A stretch of 15,705 bases of DNA, from positions 14,279,145 to 14,294,849 of the forward strand of contig NC_090610.1 of the NCBI RefSeq assembly GCF_004359215.1. The letters run 5' to 3'. This DNA is from Bremia lactucae (lineage: Eukaryota > Oomycota > Peronosporomycetes > Peronosporales > Peronosporaceae). The position numbers and the translations under genes are program-made. The number at the start of each line of letters is the position of its first letter. The first letter of the stretch is position 1. Below, in pieces: positions 1 to 7,988 of this stretch. Below the pieces are notes generated by a model, which was not told where the DNA came from, did no database searches, and worked only from the letters and a program-made list of their open reading frames with translations.

Positions 1-896
1 CGTTCCACAAGGAAACGTTGACCACCGTGGGAGTCCACCAAAGGTTGTGGTGGAGGAGGGAAAATTAGATCCGAACCGTATGTCGGATCTAATGTCGAAG
101 ATCGACAAAATGGATCACTTCCTCCATGATTTGGAGGAGGGTCTTGAACACGAGCGCGGTAAGCGTCGCTCGTTGGAACAGATGGTGCAGAATCACCATA
201 TCGAGCGGTTGGAAGACCGTTCGAAGGGTGCGTACTCCTTGTTGGAGTACGAGCGGAACTATCATGCTGTTCGCGATGAGCTGTCATCAGCTCATCGTAG
301 TTTCGAGGATCTTCGGAACAAGCATGAGAAACTTCAGGTTCAACATGAGAACCTGGTTCGCGATCACAAGAATCTTTTGGGGATTCTTGAAAAGGGTGGT
401 CACATCCGTCCTCGGAAGAAGCCGCGTACTGATGGTACGGGCGGAGCCGACCAACGTAAAACGTAGGATGCGTTCGCATCCTACGTGGCAATTCTATTGT
501 GTACGCATTGCCTCTTCGATGCAGTACACGGAAAGGCCCAATGAACTTGGGTAGTAGTTTACTGCTACCCACATTAGTGACTAATCGCTTAGGTAAGTTT
601 ACCGTAGAGAGTAGCACTAGATCATTAATATTAAATGAATGAACATTTGCTCTTCCATGTTTGTCCGCATTCCGTTTCTGTCGGTCCACTGCGTTAGCAA
701 TGGAATCCTGAACGAAACGGATAACTGATTCTCGAGTTAGCAGAAACTCTTCTGCTAACTCATTTGTTTTGTCATTTTCAGTACGCTTAGTGCGTACTGC
801 CATGAGATCACTCTCATTTGTTATGTCATTTTCAATATGCTTAGTGCGTACTGCCATGAGATCACTCTCATTTTCGATGTCGTTTTCTTCGACATT
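1..896 (-). CDS. Ty3/gypsy pol C-terminus: integrase C-terminal domain and tail (element A, partial)
   Basis: Seen: the minus strand is open without a stop from 938 to the left edge (first stop upstream at 941-939), giving about 298 codons of family-like protein from 896. Reading order: an acidic linker with an 18-residue repeat; a helical stretch containing RFVQDSIANAVDRQ (around residues 59-72); DLVLLSTVNLPK (about 89-100); the SH3-like integrase C-terminal core with FIGPFRVL (about 117-124) and HPTFYVGRLRPY (about 139-152); a Ser/Pro-rich tail; and PPPPQPLVDSHGG just before the edge. In gypsy integrases this domain binds DNA and helps choose the target. The lineage often ends in a chromodomain, which would start about where the window cuts (inference). 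No frameshift or stop is visible, so this is among the youngest DNA here. It is probably the continuation of the minus-strand integrase at 14486-15705. The plus-strand ORF opposite it is a shadow. Confidence 0.88.
461..486. repeat. Perfect 12-bp inverted repeat, 2-nt loop
   Basis: Arms ACGTAGGATGCG and CGCATCCTACGT around TT. It lies in the coding sequence of the element A integrase C-terminal domain (the residues before HPTFYVG), so the codons also have to serve the protein. Confidence 0.95.
734..761. repeat. Perfect 12-bp inverted repeat, 4-nt loop
   Basis: Arms GAGTTAGCAGAA and TTCTGCTAACTC around ACTC, within the minus-strand coding frame of element A just after the 54-bp repeats. Confidence 0.95.
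771..878 (-). repeat. 54-bp in-frame tandem repeat in the integrase linker of element A
   Basis: Two adjacent 54-bp units, 771-824 and 825-878, match at 49 of 54 positions by eye. Diverged partial copies flank both ends (the stretch just before 771, and about 879-893). Being 18 codons long, the unit keeps the minus-strand frame and encodes an acidic repeat with the core NESDLMAVRTK. It lies between the integrase core and the C-terminal domain, where length change should be tolerated. Each unit contains a perfect or near-perfect hairpin around the AGTACGC/GCGTACT type arms, which may have favoured slippage. Confidence 0.85.
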
Positions 897-1077
897 GACT
901 TTTACATTCGGCAAGCGCGGCCATATGATGGCTCGCTGCTATGCCAGGGTCCCTGCTGGGGCAAAGACGCCCAGCAAGAGGACTCCCTTCCCAAAGGGCG
1001 ATGGCAAGAACCAGCGTGCGAGACGCATGAGTTCTGCATCGACCACTGAGGGGTCGGGAAATGCAGGAGCGCAGTAG
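894..1077 (+). pseudogene. gag nucleocapsid zinc-knuckle fragment (element B)
   Basis: The plus frame beginning at 895 reads a basic segment with GKRGHMMARC followed by VPAGAKTPSKRTPFPKGDGK, ending at a stop at 1075-1077. The spacing matches the CCHC zinc knuckle of gag nucleocapsid (C-x2-C-x4-H-x4-C), which binds the element's RNA during packaging. The two N-terminal cysteines are replaced (the stretch reads TFTFGKRGH), so zinc binding is probably lost. No gag core lies upstream: the sequence switches at about 894 to the minus-strand pol of element A, so this is a truncated end. Protease follows directly in another frame. Confidence 0.6.
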
Positions 1078-1085
1078 GGACGGGA

Positions 1086-1560
1086 TGCCCTACTGACGCG
1101 GACTCTGAAGCTACCCTTACGTTTAGATTTGTCGAACAAATGGGTAGCATAGTCCCTGAGGTCTCAAAATGTTGGACCTCAACCCTGCTGGTCTGTAGCG
1201 CTCAAGTAAGAGGCTATGACCATGTGATGACCCTCCTAGTGGATTCGGGTGCATCACAGAATTTTGTAAAACTTGCGGCTCTAAGAAAGAGACCGGCGAT
1301 GTTTGAGTGGTTTTGTCAGGATGGCAATCGAGAATAGGCGACCGTTCGTTTAGCGAATGGCGCACTCGTTAAGTCTGAGGGAGTTCAGGTAGAACGCCCC
1401 TTCAGCTTTAGTGACTTCTCTTGTAAAGAGAAGCTCACAGTGCTAGGTATGGAGGAAAGAGTCCGTACGACCTCATCCTTGGCATGCTTTGGTTGGCAAA
1501 CACCAACCATGGATAGACTGGCGTACACACACAGTTGTGACCTCTACGCAGGACACAGAG
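1086..1560 (+). pseudogene. Retropepsin (aspartic protease) of element B, broken
   Basis: The frame from 1086 holds the active-site motif LLVDSGASQNFV at about 1231-1266, the DSGA signature of retropepsins, which mature Gag and Pol. A stop TAG at 1335-1337 interrupts it. The same frame then resumes with VRLANGALVKSEG and FSFSDFSCKEK. A frameshift near 1460 moves the reading to frame 2 (YDLILGMLWLA), and another near 1490-1497 moves it to the frame reading KHQPWIDW. These C-terminal motifs (LILGM, then HxPWIDW) are the usual end of the oomycete gypsy protease. With one stop and two frameshifts it cannot make active enzyme. A tandem-repeat linker follows. Confidence 0.85.
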
Positions 1561-1625
1561 AAGGATGTGCTTCTGCGAGAGGCGTATGCAACTGATGTTG
1601 TGACAAACACAGTTAAGAGTGCGTT

Positions 1626-1888
1626 GACGGGATGTCAAACGTCACAAAACTCTACCCAGAGCCCTAAGCCTAGTGTAGTTGGAAGTGTACCGACTGGATG
1701 TCAGGTGACACAAACTCCTACCCAGCTCGTGGAGGCTGGGGTAGTGAAAAGGGCAAGGGCAAATAGTCATGTGTCCCAATGTCCTGCACAGAGCCAAAGT
1801 CTGTGGTAGTAGACGGCGAGCTGACAGGAAGTCAAGCGTCGCATGAACCGGGAAAGTGCCTAGAGCCTAATTCGGTTGGAAGGGATGC
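1626..1888 (+). repeat. 66-bp tandem repeat in the protease-RT linker (element B)
   Basis: Four units start at about 1626, 1692, 1758 and 1823, with spacings of 66, 66 and 65. The core is GACTGGATGTC followed by CACAAA and CCTACCCAG-like blocks. Each unit codes for about 22 residues of the type LTGCQ-SQ-TQ-SVVG. The missing base before the fourth unit explains why the ORF stops at 1807-1809 and the repeat continues in the next frame. A weaker fifth copy may start near 1889. The repeat is inside the spacer between protease and RT, so it is probably a disordered linker expanded by slippage. Confidence 0.8.
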
Positions 1889-2313
1889 GTTAGCTAGGAA
1901 GCAACGGCACCCGCTTCCCAGTCAAAGGTCGTGCGACTCGAAGAACGAGGACCCGACAGATTAGGACGATCAAAGGCACGTCTAAACGAGTGACCTTTGG
2001 ATCAGTTACTATTAAAGAGGACGGGTCTTCGAACAAGGTGTTCGAGGCCGTCAAAGACGAAATTGCGAAGGCATCCTCAGTTGAAATGCTTTGGCAAGTC
2101 TTAAATTTGCCGAGGAGATAGTAAAAAACCCGGAGATGTCGTGGGATCTGTTCCTTCGGAATTTAAGGAAGAAGAGGTTCACGAAATAGTCAGACCAGTT
2201 CCAAAAGAGAACTTGGTGGACTGTTTTTCGTCGTCCGCAATGAACGAGAGCGTCCTAGAAATGGACGAAAAGAAACGGTTCGCTGCTAATGGTTGGAATG
2301 CCTTAAGAGACAG
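1889..2313 (+). pseudogene. Protease-RT linker of element B
   Basis: This stretch has no domain of its own but carries pieces also found before RT in the other elements. One frame reads KNPEMSWDLFLRNLRK (about 2119-2166). Another reads FSSSAMNESVLEMDEKK (about 2226-2276), the counterpart of SSSSMNESVLDEK at about 4078-4116 in element C. Several stops and frame changes separate the pieces. The linker leads directly into the RT N-terminus. Part of the start is low-complexity sequence trailing from the tandem repeat. Confidence 0.55.
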
Positions 2314-2490
2314 TCCGTGGTTTGAGGTTCTGTAGAAACATCGCGATGTGCTCCCAAAAAGGGGCCTAGCCGCCTACCAGCAGATAGGGGCATTGAGCAC
2401 GAGATGGATCTCGAACCTGGCATAAAGTATTGTTTGACCAGGCAATCGACGTGGCTCGATAAAACGAAATCTTGCTTCACCGGCAAAGCT
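2314..2490 (+). pseudogene. Reverse transcriptase N-terminal fragment (element B)
   Basis: After SPWFEVL there is a TAG at 2333-2335, then KHRDVLPK. With a frameshift the sequence continues as RLPADRGIEHEMDLEPGIKY and CLTRQ. This is the invariant entry of gypsy RT, where DRGI-HE-DL-PG-KY precedes the fingers. The fragment ends near 2490, before any catalytic motif, and the following sequence is the gag of another element. So the RT of B was truncated by insertion or recombination and is dead. Confidence 0.8.
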
Positions 2491-2498
2491 TTTAACGC

Positions 2499-3300
2499 GC
2501 TGATGTGTTGAGTGAAGAGGGTGCTCAAGAATTTAAACTGTTGAGACAGCAGCATTTGCATGCTGCTAGCAGGCCGACCCAAAGGACCAAGATTAAAATT
2601 TCTGTTTAAGGCAGTCGAAGGCGACTCCTTGCTGAGATAAATCGTTGAATTAGACGATGCCATTAAAGCTCCCCACGTCGATGACGTGTGACGAAACTGA
2701 AGTTTGGCATGTCTTTCTTGGCCGGGCGTGTCAAATCTTGGGCCTTAGGCTCAAGCTTCACGAATTCTATGTTTTTAAGTCGTATTAGCTCTTTACGACC
2801 CGGCTCAGGCAAATCTTTGAGCCGCCACGTGCCGAATTTAAGGCTCGAGCCGAGCTCCTAGATTTGAAGCAGGGCAAGCGTGACCTTCACGCTTATGCCC
2901 AGCATACCTGATCAGTTGTATCATGAGTCATCCAATTGATAAACAAACAGAGGTAACTGTATTTAATTATATTTAATTAAAGGTCTTGTAGACGGTCCTG
3001 TTAAGACTCACCTGTTCCGGCTTGAACTCGAGTCGCTCGACCAAGCGATCTCTATAGCAGAACAGAAGGAGATCAGTCTTAAACAGGCTTTCCTCCACTC
3101 TTGAGCTTATCATCCTCCGAGACGACAAGAAAACGGAGGTCCAGAGTCTTTGGGCCTCTCGTATGTGGAGACCGAGAAACCTCGCTCTTAAAAGTTACAA
3201 ACGATTACAGAAATGTATCGTTGTCAAAAATTGGGTTATTTTTGACTCCAGAACTACTGCAGTCGCAAACAAGTCACTATTATTCTCGTTACCGCTTTTG
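2499..3300 (+). pseudogene. gag (capsid core and zinc knuckle) of element C, broken
   Basis: Pieces in changing frames reproduce a retrotransposon gag (Retrotrans_gag type). They are EEGAQEFKLLRQQHLHAASR (2514-2573), VEGDSLLR then IVELDDAI, WALGLKLHEF (about 2740), FEPPRAEFKARAELLDLKQG followed by KRDLHAYAQH (about 2816-2908), and GLVDGPVKTHLFRLELES (about 2981-3034). Next come PPRRQENGGPE, LSYVETEKPRS and a damaged knuckle reading RCQKLGYF (about 3209-3235). Gag builds the virus-like particle and packages RNA. Many stops and frameshifts make it non-functional. The left end abuts the truncated RT of B with no LTR or leader between, so the gag N-terminus is incomplete. Linker sequence and RT of C follow on the same strand. 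Confidence 0.85.
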
Positions 3301-3787
3301 AATTATTAATCGCCACTACTCCTATGAGTGTAGTGCCCCATGGTATTTCGTTTATCATAGGGTCATCTGATGAACGTCTTGGAACGTCCACAAGGGTGTG
3401 GATATCCTACGAATGAGTGCGATGGCCTCACTTGTGGGTCGGTCGTTTGGACGACTGCACAATAACATAGTGTGAAAAATACCCATCACACCGTGGAGTT
3501 AGATACCGACAGCTGCGCACAAGCACAGGCAGCGTCGAAGCTCAACCACTCGAATAAGTCGAGTGATACGAAACAAGGATGCTTGCTTGGATAGCTACTT
3601 ACAGGAAAATATCGAACGTCTGTCTATAAGGACAGTGGGAAAGTCCTAGATCAACTGGAGAGTCTATCGTAGAGGATGTCGCTGTAGTTGCACAACTACA
3701 GCTCGAGGCAGTTGGGGGTATAATCCCCCAATTAATCTTGAGGGAATAACTCCCCAAGAATCTGCGGGAATAAGTCCCCAGAAACCT
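3301..3787. other. Degenerate interval between gag and pol of element C; GGG/CCC hairpins at 3712-3780
   Basis: I recognise no protein domain. By position it should hold the protease, but I could not find a DSGA/DTGA motif in any frame, so that part is lost or decayed beyond recognition. Structure is conspicuous: CACTCGA/TCGAGTG arms at about 3548-3566, a perfect 10-bp inverted repeat at 3681-3702, TTGGGGG/CCCCCAA at 3712-3731, and two further GGGAATAA-TCCCC units up to 3780 that look like imperfect tandem copies of the last hairpin. Confidence 0.55.
3681..3702. repeat. Perfect 10-bp inverted repeat, 2-nt loop
   Basis: Arms GCTGTAGTTG and CAACTACAGC around CA, in the unassigned interval of element C, followed at 3712-3731 by a G5/C5 hairpin. 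Confidence 0.95.
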
Positions 3788-4130
3788 GTGGCCAAAGGTT
3801 CAAAGGTACGTTTGGAAATTAGCTCTAAAGAAGAAACTGATACATTAAATATTTTAGTAAACAATGGATCAAGTGTAAGCACTTATACCCTTGATCTGAT
3901 AGCGCCTCCGGAGTTAGCTTCGGAGATAACTCATTTGCCAACGCTAGAATCGAAACGGCTCTTGCGTGACCTGCGAAAAGGCAAAGTCAAGCAGATCTGC
4001 GTACTTGTCATTAATGCCAAGTTCGTTGCCAGTATTCTTTCGGCAAAAAGAAATATCTGAGAACGAACCGGTTCTCAGCAGCTCATCGATGAATGAAAGT
4101 GTCCTCGATGAGAAAACTCGGATTTAACGT
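3788..4130 (+). pseudogene. Pol linker upstream of RT (element C)
   Basis: A 90-residue open stretch starting from a non-ATG codon reads SKVRLEISSKEETDTLN, then PTLESKRLLRDLRKGKVKQI, and ends in a stop at 4058-4060. After it the frame continues with EPVLSSSSMNESVLDEKTR. The LRDLR-GKV-QIC block and the SSS-NESVL(D/E) motif have counterparts at the same place in elements B and D, so this is the conserved spacer before RT. LVNNGSS at about 3861-3881 resembles a retropepsin active site with the catalytic Asp lost, but I regard that as weak. An 8-bp hairpin (4057-4078) sits on the stop codon. Confidence 0.6.
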
Positions 4131-4159
4131 TTTACGTTCCAATCATAGGAGTCTTTGAA

Positions 4160-5105
4160 GACAAATCTTTTATGTAAGAATTTGATCGAATTCAAGGATG
4201 CATTCCTTAAATCCGTACCGTGCGAGTTGCTTTAGGTTAAAGGCACTCGACACGAAATCGACCTGATAGCAGGTTCGAAATCCTGTAGTCACCATTGCCT
4301 CGTGAACAAGTTTTTGCGATCGACAAATTCTTTGCCGATCGCTTAGCAGCGGGCCATGTGAGGGAGTCGACCTACCCACATAGCTATGCGACTTTCTGTG
4401 TGCGTAAAGCAACAGGAGGGTGGCGGATTTTGCATGCGGTCAATAAATAGAACGCTGCGACGGCACCGGCTCAAACACCGATACCACGAAAAGACGTAAC
4501 CATTAATGGTATGTCGAAGAGTACTATCTTCTCGTCAATGGATCTGATGGATGGATTTTGTCATATCCTTATGCATGAACAGGATATCCCGTTCCCGGCA
4601 GTAAATACCCCAAGCAGAATGCTCTATTTATGCCACAGGGACATAGTAATGCCCCTGCCATATTTTAAAGATGTGTAACCAATCTGTTAGGATCGGTGCG
4701 GGATTTTGCACCGAATTTTTTTGATGACGTTTTCGTTAATAGCAGAGCCATGAAACGAAAAGTCGAATATTGAAGTACATCTTACCCATGTCTGAAAGGT
4801 TCTTACACTTATGCGTAAGAATAAATGCACTTAGATAAACACGGTGTAAGCCCTGATCCTGAAAAGATCAATGCGATTGCCGACTGGCTTGTGCCTGTCG
4901 ATGTAAAGGGACTTCGAAAGTTCCTCGGCTTAGCGGCATACTTACACACGTACTCTCGCAATTATACGGAATTGACAGTACATATTTCTTATTTGTTGAA
5001 GAAAAATGATAAGTGGTCATGGAACGCTGATTGTCAGCGTTTCAATTTAGAATATCAAGCAACGCTTGATGCAATCGTTAATCCTGGTAATTGCGGACCC
5101 AAATA
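4160..5105 (+). pseudogene. Reverse transcriptase of element C, broken
   Basis: Frames patched across several lesions give LIEFKDAFLKSVPCELP (about 4181-4231), SPLPREQVFAIDKFFADR, YPHSYATFCVRKATGGWRIL (4370-4429), a stop after HAVNK, then AQTPIPRKDVTINGMSKSTI. Next is FSSMDLMDGF with the first catalytic Asp (about 4531-4560). Later comes NFFDDVFVNSRA (about 4710-4750), where the YxDD box reads F-F-D-D, so both aspartates survive but the tyrosine is replaced. The thumb/connection part reads MHLDKHGVSPDPEKINAIAD and LRKFLGLAAYLHTYSRNY (from 4825). RT copies element RNA to cDNA in the particle. Multiple stops make this inactive. It belongs to the same lineage as the minus-strand copy G. Confidence 0.9.
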
Positions 5106-5500
5106 GACCATTTCACGTGGTCTAAGACGCCAGCGATTTTGCAATCGGCTGTGCGTCAATGCAATATGACACAGATGGCGCAGAGCGCGTCGTTTGTTAT
5201 CAATCGCGTCAGCTTCAACCAGGTGAACGCAATTTTCTAGTGCATTACAAGAATCTCCTTGCCATAAATAGGCACTGGCTTAGTTTAGGGTCTATCGCTT
5301 GGAAGATAGACCGTCTATAGTTTATACGGACCATGCGTCTTACGCACAGACGTAAGCACTTTACAACCCTCGTAAAGAGGTGAGATGGTTGTCTTTCTTC
5401 GCGGAGTATAACTTCTTCATTTTAGTATAACTAGGACGACTTAACGTCGTCGCTGATGCCCTTTCGCGCCGGCCGACTTTTTAGCCGGTAGCGCAAATAA
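5106..5500 (+). pseudogene. RNase H of element C, broken
   Basis: From 5126 the frame reads DASDFAIGCASMQYDTDG and ERVVCYQSRQLQPGERNFLV, keeping the first catalytic Asp (DAS) and the Glu of the ESRQL-type motif replaced by Q (YQSRQL). The downstream TDHA-type segment (about 5316-5365) and a piece ending in DDLTSSLMPFRAG are present only with stops and frame changes. RNase H removes the RNA strand during reverse transcription. Compared with the minus-strand copy near 15705-15540, the nucleotide match is clear (CTTCGCGGAGTATAACTTCT and the GACGAC-GTCGTC hairpin), so C and G are members of one family. Confidence 0.82.
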
Positions 5501-5939
5501 ACAGTGCGAATAAGCCCACTTTTGTAACAATCAACAGTGAGCATGAGCCCGCTGTTGCAACAAAAAGTGTCTCGTCGTCAACAGTACTTGAAGACGTTAG
5601 AATAGCCTATCAAGAAGATAAGACTTTTGAAGAGTTGCTGGGTAGCCTTAAAATTCCATCACAACAATCCTTGAAAATATTGTCGAAATTGTATAGATCC
5701 TCAACGGATCGATACACAACACTTGTGAATTACTGTGCTAAACAGCCATTGCTGGCAACACCTCGTGTCGTCTACCAACCCATATTGATGCATCATGTGT
5801 AAGTACCACGATGCACCAACAAGTGGGCATGGTGGACGTACAAAGGTTTATTTCACGATAAGTCGCGACTTCTACTGGCCACGCTAGTACAAGTTCGTCT
5901 GCAAGTACATGCGTGCTTGCCGAGTTTGTCAACGGGAGA
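5501..5939 (+). pseudogene. Integrase N-terminal zinc-binding domain of element C, truncated
   Basis: A spacer (5501-5690) is followed by LYRSSTDRYTT and, after lesions, HDAPTSGHGGRTKVYF, TISRDFYWPR, a stop, then KYMRACRVCQR. The two histidines and the C-x2-C form the H2C2 zinc finger that precedes the integrase core. The same motifs occur intact in G at about 15225-15100. The match to the family ends right after CQR at about 5937, and the LTR of element D starts at 5940. The DDE core is therefore missing, most simply because D inserted here. I did not find the rest of this integrase to the right of D. Confidence 0.85.
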
Positions 5940-6427
5940 TGTCATGGAACACACATAGCTGGTGAACTGTTGTTGTGGTACATTTACTTTATGAGTAAAA
6001 TACCCTTTTATCCTATTTTAAAATAATAAATTACTAAGATCACATTTTGGTATTGGTAGAACAAATAGATCTAACAACTCAAGGGAGTCGTACAAGCTCT
6101 TAAAGTTGAATGAATCCTAGTTTAATGGATTCAGGGGTTCGTAGATTCAAGTCGCAACTAGACCCGAGAGTATGTGCCTTACAAAGGCTTCTATCTCTCA
6201 CAGATCAATGCGCAAGCCTTAGGAAGGCACTAGACGCTTTAAGACCAAAAGAAGAACTGCACTTTATTTAATAATTTAAATCTAAGAACCTTACCCTAGC
6301 TAATTTAAGAAATTGATTTCGGCCGCCAGATTTAAAACTGGCGGCGACAACATTCGTTATAGAGCTAAGAGACTCTATAAGTCTATAAGTCTTCCTTTGA
6401 CTTTAGGAGCGAGGTAGCTCCGCTACA
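5940..6427 (+). repeat. 5' LTR of element D
   Basis: It starts TGTCATGG and ends GCTACA, giving TG...CA ends with a short TGT/ACA inverted terminus. The outer left part (5940-6068) aligns with 12125-12250, including GGTGAACTGTTGTTGTGG and TTTTATCCTATTTTAAAATA. The outer right part (6350-6427) aligns with 12525-12606, including CTAAGAGACTCT, AGTCTATAAGT and GCGAGGTAGCTCCGCTA. The middle, about 6069-6349, matches the other LTR only as its reverse complement. A GCCGCCAG/CTGGCGGC hairpin (6322-6345) lies beside the right inversion breakpoint. Promoter elements could not be assigned. Confidence 0.85.
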
Positions 6428-6485
6428 CCTGCAGCACTCGTAGTCAATCTACGCCTGAGTCCTTATAAGAGTAAGCCTTTACTGA
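6428..6485 (+). other. Short leader between 5' LTR and gag of element D
   Basis: 58 bp without coding signal. A primer-binding site would be expected at its left end, but I see no TGG-initial tRNA match. Confidence 0.4.
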
Positions 6486-7572
6486 ATGGAAACGTTTATA
6501 GAACGATCAGAGGCGCAACGCACAGCGTATGACAAGCTCAAAACTTTGTTCGAGCTTGAACATATTGAGTTCATTGTGTCCTAGGGACCAGAGGTCTTGC
6601 ATGCAAGGTTTGAAGCCTTCATGCGATATGAATCCTCCCTGATCGGCCAGGTATAAAATCACCTTGCAGCATCGTTGCCAACTCGGTACAACTCTGTACC
6701 TAATTGAGAGCCGAAGGCTCGCCCTCTAGATAGATATCAACGTGAAGACATTTGAGGGAAAAGAGGGAGAAAATCTCCCTTTTTGGATTAAGCAGATGGA
6801 GATGTCATTGATTCCGCCTTGTTCTTAATAGAACGGCAAAAGGTGTCTATGGCAATTTCAAACTTGGAAGTAGAGCCCTGGAGTGGGTACTATCGTGCAG
6901 CACGTCCATAAACGACGCTTTTCCCCCATGGGATTCGCTGAAACAGCAAATGACCAGCATGTTGCACCGCCTGATCAGGCTTTTCGCATGCGAGCACGGC
7001 TCCTAGCGACTCGACAGGGTATAAGAACCCTAGGGGACTTTGTCCAGGAGATGAGAACTCTTATTGCATCTATGCGTCAGGACCCGGTGCAAGAAGCAAT
7101 TGTAGTATCAGTCATTATAGGGGGTCTCAATAAGGGCGCTGCCCGGACGGAATTATTCCAATCCCATCCTGCTACTTTCGAAGAAGCAGTTGTTATAGCG
7201 CTACGCGCTGAGATCGATCTTAAGTCTACTCGCGTTAGCACGCCTGTTTACCGAAAACCTCTTCGAGCGCATGGGTACCGTCTATTAACCGGAAACTATG
7301 CATCAAGCCTCGTTGAGAAAGGAGAAGAAGCACCTAAAGCTGTGGAACAGCATAAGACCATCCGTAGATTTTATATGTGCGCAAGCACGAAACTTTTACG
7401 TCCGGCCTGTCCTCTACGCAATACGCGCAAAGCTCGAAAGAGCACAAATTCCGACCTATACCAGAAATCTGGTACTGTGGGAAAACATCGATACCCAGTA
7501 GGTCCGAAGCGCCCTACTGGGGAAGACCTTGGCTCTGTTGAACCTGTAGGAGGTGAAAGTAACAGGACCTAG
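6486..7572 (+). pseudogene. gag of element D, broken
   Basis: An ATG at 6486 opens METFIERSEAQRTAYDKLKT, which stops at about 6582. The frame resumes with VLHARFEAFMRYESSLIGQ, then after further lesions FEGKEGENLPFWIKQMEMS (about 6750-6806), a conserved gag entry. From about 6883 a 229-codon open stretch carries the capsid-like core: PPDQAFRMRARLLATRQG, DFVQEMRTLIASMRQDPVQE, GLNKGAARTELFQSHP and TFEEAVVIALRAE. A basic tail holds a knuckle remnant, FYMCASTKLLRPAC (7369-7410), in which the first Cys reads Tyr and the His reads Leu. The protein would form particles and bind RNA. The divided N-terminal part and the damaged knuckle make it non-functional. Protease follows about 50 bp downstream. 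Confidence 0.88.
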
Positions 7573-7622
7573 CCCAAATTAGCTCGGGGCGTAATGGCAC
7601 GGGGCGTGAGTAAAAGCCTAGC

Positions 7623-7988
7623 TTGTTAGTCGCTCCGGCGGCTTTGAAGGGCTTTGACAAGCCATGGTCAATTTTAACTGACTCAGGAGCGACTTGCATT
7701 TATGCTCGACGTTTTTTCCTTGAGGGAAATCAGCAAAATGTTGAGGCACGTAAAGTGTTTGAAATCAATACAATCACAGTTCGCTTAGCGACTGGGGCTC
7801 GTGTCACTGTTCCTAAGGTTACGTTGAACTTAGGTATGGAATTCCTACACTTTGACAGTGTGAAACGCTGTTTCGTCCTTGATTTGGACTCGAGATATGA
7901 TCTTATCCTTGGTATGGCCTGGCTTGAACGCCATTGGCCATGGATCGATTCGAGGTCTAAGATTAGGCGCCACGGGCAATGTTCCTAG
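7623..7988 (+). pseudogene. Retropepsin of element D
   Basis: An open stretch of 121 codons from a non-ATG start reads GFDKPWSILTDSGATCIYAR, with the DSGA active site near residue 20. It continues with TVRLATGARVTVPKVTLNLG, FDSVKRCFVLDLDSRYDLIL and GMAWLERHWPWIDSRSK. The domain is complete from flap to the LILGM and PWID motifs at the C-terminus, and only its borders are broken. It cleaves Gag-Pol. It is separated from gag by a stop and a short gap, so expression as part of a polyprotein is no longer possible. The layout is like the protease at 1086-1560, but the sequence is from another gypsy lineage. Confidence 0.88.

Noticed and set aside
47..466. 139-codon plus-strand ORF resembling a coiled-coil protein
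   Set aside because: It is the antisense of an intact integrase C-terminal frame on the minus strand. The coiled-coil look comes from the Pro/Ser-rich tail read backwards.
771..878. CRISPR-like array from the repeated 54-bp units
   Set aside because: The units are adjacent with no unique spacers, lie within a reading frame and are in a eukaryotic retrotransposon.
2286..2663. 125-codon minus-strand ORF
   Set aside because: It lies opposite recognisable RT and gag pieces on the plus strand and shows no domain of its own.
3861..3881. LVNNGSS as a protease active site of element C
   Set aside because: The catalytic Asp is absent and the flanks match the pre-RT linker, not a retropepsin, so I left the protease of C as not found.
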